Origin: Arsukibacterium perlucidum DSM 18276
GTDB taxonomy: Bacteria > Pseudomonadota > Gammaproteobacteria > Enterobacterales > Alteromonadaceae
Length of the DNA: 64,000 nucleotides
Assembly: GCF_000382165.1 (NCBI RefSeq)
Contig: NZ_KB907705.1
Location: 96,685-160,684 of the forward strand
Direction of reading: 5' to 3'
Shown here in pieces: positions 16,948 to 24,870 of this stretch; the first letter of the stretch is position 1; every line of letters begins with the position of its first letter. The notes under the pieces were generated by a model that saw only the letters and a list, made by a program, of their open reading frames with translations, made no database searches and was not told where the DNA came from. A program made the translations under genes and the position numbers.

Positions 16948-17068
16948 AACATTGATGGTAAAAATGTTGCAAATGTTATCTTATTTGGGACTAAAGTAAA
17001 TTAGAGTTTCAGTTTATTTTTTATGTGCTTTATATGAATTTATGTTGTGTTCACATGATCAGCTGATG

Positions 17069-20000
17069 TCAGCGCAGTAGCCGGCTGAATAGCTTTTTCA
17101 AGGCGGCGGGTTTCAGGGGCTTTAACAAAAAGTAAAAACCGCTATTCAGGGCTTGTTCGCGGATATTCTGGTCATGATCAGCCGAATGAATAATAACCGG
17201 CACATTTATCGCAAAGTGGCTGGCCAGTTGCTCAGCCACTGCGACACCGGTAGCGGCGTTATCCAGATGGTAGTCAAACAAACATAAATCTGGTTTCAGC
17301 CCCTGGCGAATGGCTGTCAGGGCTTCAGCCGGCTGACTAACCGCCGTAACCTGACATTGCCAGCTGCTTAACAGCGCGCTAACGGCACTGAGCAGATGGG
17401 CTTCGTTGTCCAGCAACAAGACTTTCTTGCCGGCAAAGCTGGCACTGATTTCATTGCTGCTGGGCATACTCACCACAGCTGAAAGTGCCGGTGTTGTCGC
17501 TAACGGCAGCAACAGATTAAAACAACTGCCTTTACCCGGTACCGATTGCACGCTGAGTGTATGGCCCAGAATGTCACTTATCCGCAGCGCAATGGCCAGA
17601 CCGAGGCCAAGGCCTTTTTGATCCGGTTGGCTGCCTTGCTGAAACTCTTCAAAAATGCGCTGTTGGTCCGCTTTGGCAATGCCTACTCCGGTATCCATAA
17701 CCCTTATTTGTAAATGCTTTCCAGCTCTTTTTACCCCCAATACCACCCTGCCGGCATTGGTGTAACGCACGGCGTTGGCCAGCAGGTTCTGGATAACCCG
17801 TTTCACCAGCTTGCGGTCGGTGCTGACACTAAGCTTACTGCTGTAGATCCGAAACTGCAGGCCTTTCTCAGCAGCCAGTGCTGCCGCATCGCGGCCAATA
17901 TCATCCAGCAGCTGGCTGACCGCAACTGTCTGCGGGTAGGCTTTAATGACGCCGGAATCAAGCTTGGTTAAATCCAGAATAGCGGTAAGCAGCTCCTCGG
18001 CAGAATTAAGCGAGTTCGTCAGGTTGACACTCAGCTGACGTAGTTCAGGCGTGGTGCTTTGCTGGCGTAGTAAGCCTGCAAATAATGCCGCAGCATTGAA
18101 AGGCTGCATCAGGTCATGACTGGCGGCCGCAAAAAACCGGGTTTTGGCGGCGGTGCTGGCTTCCAGCTGCTGCTGGGTTAGCTGCAATTGCTGATTGAGC
18201 TGCTGTAATTCATAAGTACGCTCGCTGACCCGTTGTTCCAGCAGGGTATTGCTTTGCTCCAGCTCAGTTTGCACGGCAATAAAAGAGCTGACATCGGTAT
18301 ACGTGGTGACAAAACCGCCGCCGGGTAACGGGTTACCCTGCATCTCCAGCACCCGGCCATCTTGCTGCTGGCGCTGGAACTTATAACTGCTGCCCTGGCG
18401 CAGAAAGCTTAGCCGTTTGCTGACTTCAGCCTCAATGTTTTCACTGTCAATCAGGCCACGCTGCAGGTTAAAGCGAATGACGTCGGCGACCGGTTTACCT
18501 ACTTCAACCATGCCCGGCGGATAGCTGAACATGTCTATATAGCGCTGATTCCAGGCAATCAGCCGTAAATCGGCATCGACTACGCTTATGCCCTGGCTGA
18601 TATTATCAATAGTCGAGAGCAGCAGTGCCTGGTTAAACTGAAATACCTGACTGGCTTCGTCCACAAAACGTTCAATGGTTTCCATTGGTAACTGGGCATG
18701 CCGGCCGGCGGCATCCATAATTAACCGCATAGAGGCGCCACCAACCACGGCAGCCAGACTGCGCTCAGCGGCTTGTACCAGATTAAGCGGCGCCAGTTGG
18801 TTCTGGGCAGGAGCGGGGTCTTTTAGATTACGCAGCAGCAGGCGTCGTGCTTCTTTTTCACCGGCAAAGCGCTTTACCAGCAGATAGCAATCCTGCACGC
18901 TTAGCTGCGAGCTGCGACGACTATGGTCGCTACTCAGCTGAGCTCTTAAGAAACGGCCACTTTCCAGCCATTCACTTATCCGGGTATTACTAAACTGACT
19001 TACCAGCAACACCATCAGGCAGTTTACCGATAAACTCAGCAATACCCCTAAACTTAACGGGTCTGCCTGCCAGCCAAACAACTGCTGTGGGGCCAGCCAT
19101 GACATGCCAAAGGGCCCCTGGCTCAGCCAGTTTGAGCCCATTAAACCCGCCCGGCTGATTTCCGGCAGTAACAAAATATAAGCCCAGACTATCGCACCGC
19201 TGAGCACCCCGGCGATAGCGCCCTGGCGGTTGACCTTGCGTGACAATAAACCAAGGATTAACGCCGGCGCCAGTTGCGCCACCAACGCAAACGCCATTAA
19301 ACCCAGCTGGGCCAGGCCGGTTTCGGTACCAATAAAACGGTAGTACACAAAGCCCAGCGCCATAACGGTAAGCATGGCTGAGCGGCGCAATGTGGCCACT
19401 TTTACTTTATGCTGCAATGCTGGTTGCAGCTGGCTGCTGCGGTAAATAAAGGGCGCAAGTAGTTCGTTGGTGATCATAATGCCCAGCACCACCGTCGCGA
19501 CCACTACCATACTGGTGGCGGCAGAAAAGCCGCCCAGATAGGCCAGCAGGGCAATGTCGGTGCGGTTGGCTGCCAGCGGTAACTGTAATACCACGACATC
19601 AATATTGACATCATTGCCCAGCAACATGACGCCGGCCAGCGCCAGCGGCAGGGTAAAAATACTCATTAACAGTAAATACAGCGGGAAAATCCAGCGGGCA
19701 CTGCGCAGATGGCTTAGTTTTTGGTTTTCAACAAAACTGACATGAAACTGCCGCGGCAAGCAGAGTGTTGCAAAAAAACCGAGCAAGGCGTGCAGCCAGT
19801 ACGCATGCATTGGCAGCGCTTGCTCGCGCAACTTACTGATTGCCGGGTCAACAGCGGCACTGTCAAAGATACTGGCAAAACCGTCGAACATGCCAAACAC
19901 CACAAAACAGCCAATTGCCAGTAAAGCCAGTAATTTAATCAACGATTCAAAGGCAATAGCCGTCATCAGGCCGGGGTTTGGCTGATGCGCCCTGGCACTT

Positions 20001-20557
20001 TTGCTGACGAATAGCAGGGCAAATACCGCCATCCACAAGCTGACATAAAAACCGGTATCGGTGTACCAGTGCACACCTACCTCAGCTTGCACCAGGGTAT
20101 TAATACTGGTAGACACAGCATGCAATTGCAGGGCGATGTAGGGAATCACCGCCATAATCAGGATCAGGGTAATTAATACTGCCAGCGAGCGGGAATGGCC
20201 AAAGCGGGTGGCAATAAAATCGGCAACTGAGGTAATGCGGTAGCGCCGGCAGGCGATGGCTATGCGGGCAATCAGTTTAAAACCAAACCAGAACAGAATA
20301 AAAGAGCCGATATAGGTGGGGGGGATCCACCAGCCGTTTACCGCAGCCTGAGCTGTTACCCCATAAAAGGCCCATGAGGTGCAGTAGATTGACAGGGCAA
20401 AGCTGAATACCCAGGGTGCCAGCGGATGCCGGGCCGTGATACGTCGGCCAAAGCGGCCAACACTGAATAAAATCAGCAGGTATACCAGTGAGATGGCGGC
20501 AATGGTGGCTAAACCAATGCCGCTGCCATTTTCAATCATCTGTTGCGGTGAGGTCAT
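17069..20557 (-). CDS. SSS-type transporter/PAS hybrid histidine kinase with receiver domain (CrbS/CbrA-like)
   Basis: This 1162-residue inner-membrane protein begins with about 13 transmembrane segments of the sodium:solute symporter fold (residues about 12-510). A PAS region follows (residues about 635-760, AWNQRYIDMFSYPPGMVEVG), then a coiled coil and the HisKA domain with phosphoacceptor His814 (AAASHDLMQPFNAA). A HATPase domain (NLLANAVRYTN, GVGI, GLGLGLAI) and a C-terminal receiver with Asp1095 (CLFDYHLD) complete it. This is the architecture of CrbS/CbrA kinases that control acetate or histidine and carbon-nitrogen use. The NarL-type regulator at 11494 is the likely output. The gene lies 43 bp downstream of 3-hydroxybutyrate dehydrogenase on the same strand. 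Confidence 0.9.
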   Translation of the reverse strand: MTSPQQMIENGSGIGLATIAAISLVYLLILFSVGRFGRRITARHPLAPWVFSFALSIYCTSWAFYGVTAQAAVNGWWIPPTYIGSFILFWFGFKLIARIAIACRRYRITSVADFIATRFGHSRSLAVLITLILIMAVIPYIALQLHAVSTSINTLVQAEVGVHWYTDTGFYVSLWMAVFALLFVSKSARAHQPNPGLMTAIAFESLIKLLALLAIGCFVVFGMFDGFASIFDSAAVDPAISKLREQALPMHAYWLHALLGFFATLCLPRQFHVSFVENQKLSHLRSARWIFPLYLLLMSIFTLPLALAGVMLLGNDVNIDVVVLQLPLAANRTDIALLAYLGGFSAATSMVVVATVVLGIMITNELLAPFIYRSSQLQPALQHKVKVATLRRSAMLTVMALGFVYYRFIGTETGLAQLGLMAFALVAQLAPALILGLLSRKVNRQGAIAGVLSGAIVWAYILLLPEISRAGLMGSNWLSQGPFGMSWLAPQQLFGWQADPLSLGVLLSLSVNCLMVLLVSQFSNTRISEWLESGRFLRAQLSSDHSRRSSQLSVQDCYLLVKRFAGEKEARRLLLRNLKDPAPAQNQLAPLNLVQAAERSLAAVVGGASMRLIMDAAGRHAQLPMETIERFVDEASQVFQFNQALLLSTIDNISQGISVVDADLRLIAWNQRYIDMFSYPPGMVEVGKPVADVIRFNLQRGLIDSENIEAEVSKRLSFLRQGSSYKFQRQQQDGRVLEMQGNPLPGGGFVTTYTDVSSFIAVQTELEQSNTLLEQRVSERTYELQQLNQQLQLTQQQLEASTAAKTRFFAAASHDLMQPFNAAALFAGLLRQQSTTPELRQLSVNLTNSLNSAEELLTAILDLTKLDSGVIKAYPQTVAVSQLLDDIGRDAAALAAEKGLQFRIYSSKLSVSTDRKLVKRVIQNLLANAVRYTNAGRVVLGVKRAGKHLQIRVMDTGVGIAKADQQRIFEEFQQGSQPDQKGLGLGLAIALRISDILGHTLSVQSVPGKGSCFNLLLPLATTPALSAVVSMPSSNEISASFAGKKVLLLDNEAHLLSAVSALLSSWQCQVTAVSQPAEALTAIRQGLKPDLCLFDYHLDNAATGVAVAEQLASHFAINVPVIIHSADHDQNIREQALNSGFYFLLKPLKPAALKKLFSRLLR

Positions 20558-20600
20558 CTAATACTCGTTAGCCGATTGTGCCTCAGATAAAGGCGTAGTG

Positions 20601-21350
20601 CTAGCGGGCTGTCCAGCCACCGTCAAGGATCAGGGTTTGCGCTGTCATATGCCTGGCAGCATCCTGGCAAAGAAAGGCCGCCATTGCGGCAATTTCACTG
20701 ACATCGATAAAGGCCTTTTGTGGCATTGGCGCCAGCATTATCTGTTCGATAACCTGTTGCTCTGTCAGGTTGTGCTCTTTGGCCTGAGCGGCAATTTGCT
20801 GCTCTACCAACGGCGTTTTAACGTATGCGGGGCAGATAGTATTAATAGTAAAGTTTTTATCGGCGTTTTCCAGCGCTACTACCTTACTAAAACCCAGCAA
20901 ACCATGCTTAGCTGCAACATAGGCTGATTTAAATGGTGAGGCTATTACCGCATGAATAGAGCCGATGTTAATCACCCGGCCAAAGTTATTGCTGCGCATG
21001 GAGGGCAGCATGGCGCGGGTTAGCATGGCCGGCCCGGTTAGCATAACATTAAGCAGTAATGCCCATTTTTCCGGCGGAAAATCTTCCAGCCGTGCCACAT
21101 GCTGAATACCCGCATTGTTAACCAGAATGTCTGCCGGAAAGCGTCTGGCGCAAGCGTCAATAGCTTGCTGATCAGTTACATCCAGCACACAATAATCAGC
21201 GGTAAACCCCTGACTGCTAAGCTCTGCAGTTTTTTGCTGTAACAGCTGCTGATTTAAATCAGCTAATACCACCTGGTAGCCGGCCTTGCCAAAATGGCTG
21301 GCGATAGCAAAACCAATACCGCCGGTACCTCCGGTAATAACAGCGCGCAT
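20601..21350 (-). CDS. D-3-hydroxybutyrate dehydrogenase, short-chain dehydrogenase family
   Basis: The 249-residue protein oxidises 3-hydroxybutyrate to acetoacetate with NAD+. The Rossmann loop is TGGTGGIG (residues 7-13), and NNAG lies at 78-81. The catalytic triad is Ser131, Tyr144 and Lys148. The substrate-specific segments ASPFKSAYVAAKHG and ICPAYVKTPLVEQQI are typical of bacterial 3-hydroxybutyrate dehydrogenases and separate it from FabG-type reductases. The reaction feeds acetyl-CoA metabolism, which fits its position just upstream of a CrbS-like kinase gene, a class linked to acetate use. It may be co-transcribed with that kinase. Confidence 0.85.
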   Translation of the reverse strand: MRAVITGGTGGIGFAIASHFGKAGYQVVLADLNQQLLQQKTAELSSQGFTADYCVLDVTDQQAIDACARRFPADILVNNAGIQHVARLEDFPPEKWALLLNVMLTGPAMLTRAMLPSMRSNNFGRVINIGSIHAVIASPFKSAYVAAKHGLLGFSKVVALENADKNFTINTICPAYVKTPLVEQQIAAQAKEHNLTEQQVIEQIMLAPMPQKAFIDVSEIAAMAAFLCQDAARHMTAQTLILDGGWTAR

Positions 21351-21743
21351 AGGGTTTCTCCTAAAAATGTTAATAGCCTATGCTAGGCAGCGGGCAGGCC
21401 AATGGCAACGGTACTTTAGTGCTATGTGGCAGTGAAAGTGGGGGTTATTGAACGCTATACGTGAGTTAAATGGCTGCTATTTTGTTGTTTTCAGCTGCAG
21501 TTTGACGCAATAGCCAGTTCAGCGGCAGCCTCAGGCTTTGCGGCAAGCCTTTCCTGTGATAGATTTGGCCGATAAATACTATAAAAAGTCAGCTTCAGGC
21601 GCTGTTCTGGCCTGGTTAAGCTGCGATATATCAGGCTCTTGCGCTATTTTTCTGCTGTGAGCCTTAAAATAACCAGAAAAGCTGTTAACTATTTCCAGAT
21701 AATTATCGACATTATCTGCGCTTTGACCAAGAAGGATTCATTT
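21351..21743. other. 393-bp divergent intergenic region
   Basis: This is the upstream region for both the 3-hydroxybutyrate dehydrogenase gene (minus) and the AbgT-type transporter gene (plus). I see no open frame with support, no copy of the NagR palindrome and no clear repeat. The only firm site is the AAGGA ribosome-binding sequence just before 21744. Confidence 0.5.
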
Positions 21744-23345
21744 ATGACAAACGCTGGTAGAGCACCTGCCCCGGCAGGACCAAAGCGTGGCTGGTTTACC
21801 CGTTTTCTTGATACTGTAGAGTTTCTGGGTAATTTATTACCACATCCGGTGACATTATTTGCCTTATTTGCCCTGTTAGTAGTGGTAGGTAGCGGCGTAG
21901 CAGCCTATTTTGATTTCAGTGCAGTTGACCCGCGGCCGGAAGGCGCTGCCGGACGTTCTGCTGATGGCATTATCCGGGTGGTCAGCCTGTTTAGTGTTGA
22001 TGGCCTGCAGCGCATAATTGCTAATCTGGTAACCAACTTTACTAATTTTCCTCCGCTTGGCGTGGTGCTGGTAGCCTTACTTGGCGTTAGTATTGCTGAG
22101 CATTCCGGTTTAATTTCAGCAGCAATGCGCGGCCTGGTAATGGGCGCATCGAAACGGATGGTAACTGTTACTATCGTGTTTGCCGGTATTATCTCTAACA
22201 CAGCTTCAGAGCTGGGCTATGTGGTGTTAATTCCGATGGCTGCAGTGATATTTCACTCGCTTGGCCGCCATCCGCTGGCTGGTTTAGCGGCCGCTTTTGC
22301 CGGAGTGTCAGGCGGTTACAGTGCTAATTTGTTTATTGGTACCGTTGATCCGCTGTTGGCTGGTTTTACGACCTCTGCCGCCAACCTGATAGACCCAAAC
22401 TATACGGTTGGCCCCGAGGCAAACTGGTTTTTTATGATTGCCAGCACCTTTGTTATTGCCGCTTTGGGGGCCATAGTCACTGAAAAAATTGTTGAGCCTA
22501 AGCTGGGTAAATACGATAAGAGCGAAGCGGCAATCGATTTAGACGAACAAAAACTGGAAATGCTGACACAGCAGGAAAGGCGCGGATTGGCCGGAGCCGG
22601 CCTGGCATTTTTCGCGCTGGCGGTGTTGCTGGCGCTGAGTATAGTGCCGGAATGGGGTATTTTACGTAACCCGGAAACCGGTGGTGTGCCAGGTTCACCA
22701 TTCTTAAAAGGTATTGTGGTATTTATTTTCATTACCTTCGCTATACCGGGTTTTGTCTACGGCAAGATTGTCGGTACCATGAAAAACGATAAAGACGTAA
22801 TCAATGCTATGTCTAAAAGCATTGGTGCCATGGGACTTTATATTGTGCTGGTATTTTTTGCGGCGCAATTTGTGGCGTTTTTTGGCTGGTCAAATTTAGG
22901 CTCTATTTTCGCAGTCAAAGGGGCCACCTTTCTGCAGGAGCTTGGCTTAACCGGGCCATTGCTGTTCCTGTTTTTTATTGCGATGTGTGGCTTTGTTAAC
23001 CTGATGCTGGGGTCGGCTTCAGCTCAATGGGCGATAACCGCGCCTATTTTTGTACCCATGCTGATGATTATTGGTTATTCACCTGAAGTGATCCAGGCGG
23101 CTTACCGGATAGGTGATTCAGTCACTAACGTTATTACCCCGATGATGAGTTATTTCGGCCTGATATTAGCGGTGGCTGCCCGCTATAAGAAAGATTTAGG
23201 CCTGGGTACCCTTATCGCCACCATGTTGCCGTATTCGATAGTGTTCTTTATTGGTTGGACACTGTTATTTTTCCTGTGGGTTTTTGTTTTCAACTTACCG
23301 GTTGGTCCAGGTTCACCTACTTTCTATCAGTTCGAGGCAGGTTAA
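21744..23345 (+). CDS. AbgT-family transporter
   Basis: I chose ATG 21744 (533 residues) because AAGGA lies 8 bases upstream; the upstream extension to 21639 is not membrane-like or conserved. Family blocks are FTNFPPLGVVLVALLGVSIA, GIISNTASELGYVVLIPMAA, GGYSANLFIGTVDPLLAG and LGSASAQWAITAPIFVPML. AbgT proteins import p-aminobenzoyl-glutamate in E. coli, and related MtrF-type proteins export sulfonamides, so the substrate here is not fixed. The gene stands alone and ends at a strong bidirectional terminator shared with nagR. Confidence 0.88.
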   Translation: MTNAGRAPAPAGPKRGWFTRFLDTVEFLGNLLPHPVTLFALFALLVVVGSGVAAYFDFSAVDPRPEGAAGRSADGIIRVVSLFSVDGLQRIIANLVTNFTNFPPLGVVLVALLGVSIAEHSGLISAAMRGLVMGASKRMVTVTIVFAGIISNTASELGYVVLIPMAAVIFHSLGRHPLAGLAAAFAGVSGGYSANLFIGTVDPLLAGFTTSAANLIDPNYTVGPEANWFFMIASTFVIAALGAIVTEKIVEPKLGKYDKSEAAIDLDEQKLEMLTQQERRGLAGAGLAFFALAVLLALSIVPEWGILRNPETGGVPGSPFLKGIVVFIFITFAIPGFVYGKIVGTMKNDKDVINAMSKSIGAMGLYIVLVFFAAQFVAFFGWSNLGSIFAVKGATFLQELGLTGPLLFLFFIAMCGFVNLMLGSASAQWAITAPIFVPMLMIIGYSPEVIQAAYRIGDSVTNVITPMMSYFGLILAVAARYKKDLGLGTLIATMLPYSIVFFIGWTLLFFLWVFVFNLPVGPGSPTFYQFEAG

Positions 23346-23358
23346 ACCAAGCTGATAT

Positions 23359-23388
23359 AAAAAAACCGCTGAATTCAGCGGTTTTTTT
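23359..23388. terminator. bidirectional terminator between the AbgT-type gene and nagR
   Basis: A perfect 30-bp palindrome centred on GAATTC has A-runs on the left and T-runs on the right (AACCGCTGA/TCAGCGGTT core). It therefore terminates transcription from both sides. It lies 13 bp after one stop codon and 12 bp after the other. Confidence 0.9.
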
Positions 23389-23400
23389 GCAAGCTAAAAT

Positions 23401-24426
23401 TCAATTACCTGCTGTGGTGGACTCGCGAACCACCAGCTCCGGAATAAATACCGTCTGTTGCTTAACATCAGCTTTGTTATTGGTTTTCTTGCTGCACTTA
23501 AACAAAAGCTCAGCTGCATATTGAGCAATGGTTGCGTTAGGTTGGTGAGCAGTGGTGAGTGGTGGCCAGGTTTGGCGCGAAAACGGGCTGTCCTCAAAAC
23601 CGGCAATAGCCAGCTGATCAGGAATAGAGATATTCATTAAACGGGCGCTGAATAAGGCACCAGCGGCAATTTCGTCGTTACACGCAAATATCGCGCTGGG
23701 CCTGTGTTTGCTGCTAAGCAGGGTTTTAGCCCGGGCGACCCCGGATTCAAACGAGTAACTGCCTGCTACTACCCACTCTGGTTTTGGCTTCAGTCCACGC
23801 TTAACCAGTGCAGCTTCAAAACCAGCCAGACGTTCGCCGCTGGAGCTATGTTCTTCATCACCACCCAAGAATGCAATGTCGGTATGGCCCAGTTCCAGTA
23901 AATGATTAGTAATTTTAAATGCGGCAGTAAAATCGTCTACCAGCACACAGTTGCTGAGCTTGGGTGATGGGGTAGAGCCGGAAATAATCCTGACAAAGGC
24001 GATATCTTTAGCGGCTAATGCTTCAGCCAGATGTGGCATTTCTGAAAAGGGTGGCGTTAACACCAGGCCTGCCAGTCTTGAACGCTCGACCAACTCGATC
24101 ACCTCCTGCACGATATCCGGCGATTTAGCATTGGTGGGGTGGATAATCAGCTCGTAACTGTGTTTACGACAGGCATCCAGCATACCGCGCTGCATTTCAA
24201 TTACATAATAGGCGTTGGGGTTGTCATAAACATAACCAATGCTGTACGAACGGCTACTGGCCAGATTGCGGGCCGCTGCGTTGGGTTGATATTGCAGTTG
24301 TTTGATTGCCGCGGTGACTTTATCAAAGGTGTCTTTACGAACTGAGGGTTCGTTATTCATTACCCGGGATACGGTTTTAATGGATACGCCTGCCAGTTTT
24401 GCCACATCATTTATAGTTGATTTCAT
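23401..24426 (-). CDS. nagR: LacI-family repressor, probable NagR of the GlcNAc regulon
   Basis: This 341-residue regulator has the LacI HTH at residues 1-50 (TINDVAKLAGVSIKTVSRVMN, then the hinge PNAAARNLAS). A periplasmic-binding-like effector domain follows (ACNDEIAAGAL, GFEDSPFSRQTWPPLTTAHQP). Alteromonadales and Xanthomonadales commonly use a LacI-type NagR for chitin and GlcNAc genes. Several identical LacI-style dyads (TGACAACGCTGTCA) occur before the neighbouring nag genes. This is the only LacI protein in the window and it borders the locus, so I assign it as NagR. A damaged copy of the dyad 85 bp upstream of its own start suggests autoregulation, past or present. Confidence 0.85.
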   Translation of the reverse strand: MKSTINDVAKLAGVSIKTVSRVMNNEPSVRKDTFDKVTAAIKQLQYQPNAAARNLASSRSYSIGYVYDNPNAYYVIEMQRGMLDACRKHSYELIIHPTNAKSPDIVQEVIELVERSRLAGLVLTPPFSEMPHLAEALAAKDIAFVRIISGSTPSPKLSNCVLVDDFTAAFKITNHLLELGHTDIAFLGGDEEHSSSGERLAGFEAALVKRGLKPKPEWVVAGSYSFESGVARAKTLLSSKHRPSAIFACNDEIAAGALFSARLMNISIPDQLAIAGFEDSPFSRQTWPPLTTAHQPNATIAQYAAELLFKCSKKTNNKADVKQQTVFIPELVVRESTTAGN

Positions 24427-24510
24427 CAGTCTTTCTCAAATTGTCACTCCCGGTTAAGCTGCTTATATTAGCATAACCTTCTGAAGTGGTGATGTCGCCT
24501 GCAGCAAATA

Positions 24511-24525
24511 TGACAACGCTCGTCA
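24511..24525. promoter_or_regulatory. interrupted NagR operator upstream of nagR
   Basis: TGACAACGCTCGTCA equals the regulon 14-mer TGACAACGCTGTCA with one extra C at 24521. The insertion changes the half-site spacing from even to odd. It lies 85 bp upstream of the nagR start, where an autoregulatory site would be expected. Confidence 0.5.
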
Positions 24526-24764
24526 TTCGTATAGACCAATTTTATCTAATGAATATTTGTTTATACCGCAAACAACAGTTAGATATTTATCTCATTGTTT
24601 AACTTTTAACACAAACTGTTAATTTTAATTTTATTAAATCTTTTATAAAACAGTGGTTTAAAATTAAGGTGTGGCAGTTAAGTCAGCAGTCTGCTGCAGA
24701 CAACGCTGAGCACGTTTCTAACTTTGCAACAACAAAAACTGTTGAAAATATCAACTAAAACTCT

Positions 24765-24793
24765 TTGCAATGCAAAAATAATTTGTGTATGTT
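24765..24793 (+). promoter_or_regulatory. promoter of the NagR-linked TonB receptor gene
   Basis: TTGCAA (24765-24770) and TATGTT (24788-24793) are separated by 17 bp. The predicted transcription start would fall on the NagR dyad at 24803-24816, as expected for steric repression. Confidence 0.5.
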
Positions 24794-24802
24794 TAAAACT
24801 AA

Positions 24803-24816
24803 TGACAGCGTTGTCA
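24803..24816. promoter_or_regulatory. NagR operator before the TonB receptor gene
   Basis: TGACAGCGTTGTCA, flanked by AA and TT, is the exact reverse complement of the 14-mer found before nagK/hex and nagB. It ends 54 bp upstream of the receptor start codon. Confidence 0.8.
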
Positions 24817-24870
24817 TTGCAGGACAAGACTAAGCGCGATACATAATAAGTACAGGAACGGGAGAAGCAC

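Larger units (their letters stand above)
24427..24870. other. 444-bp divergent control region between nagR and the TonB receptor gene
   Basis: The region is very AT-rich in its centre (24540-24660). It holds an interrupted NagR dyad (24511-24525), a sigma-70-like promoter (24765-24793) and an intact NagR dyad (24803-24816) in front of the receptor gene. I see no further gene in it. Confidence 0.6.

Noticed and set aside
16948..17068. ACATTT/AATGTT repeats upstream of the ATP-grasp-like gene as a possible operator
   Set aside because: The half-sites are short and irregular in AT-rich promoter sequence; symmetry is not convincing.
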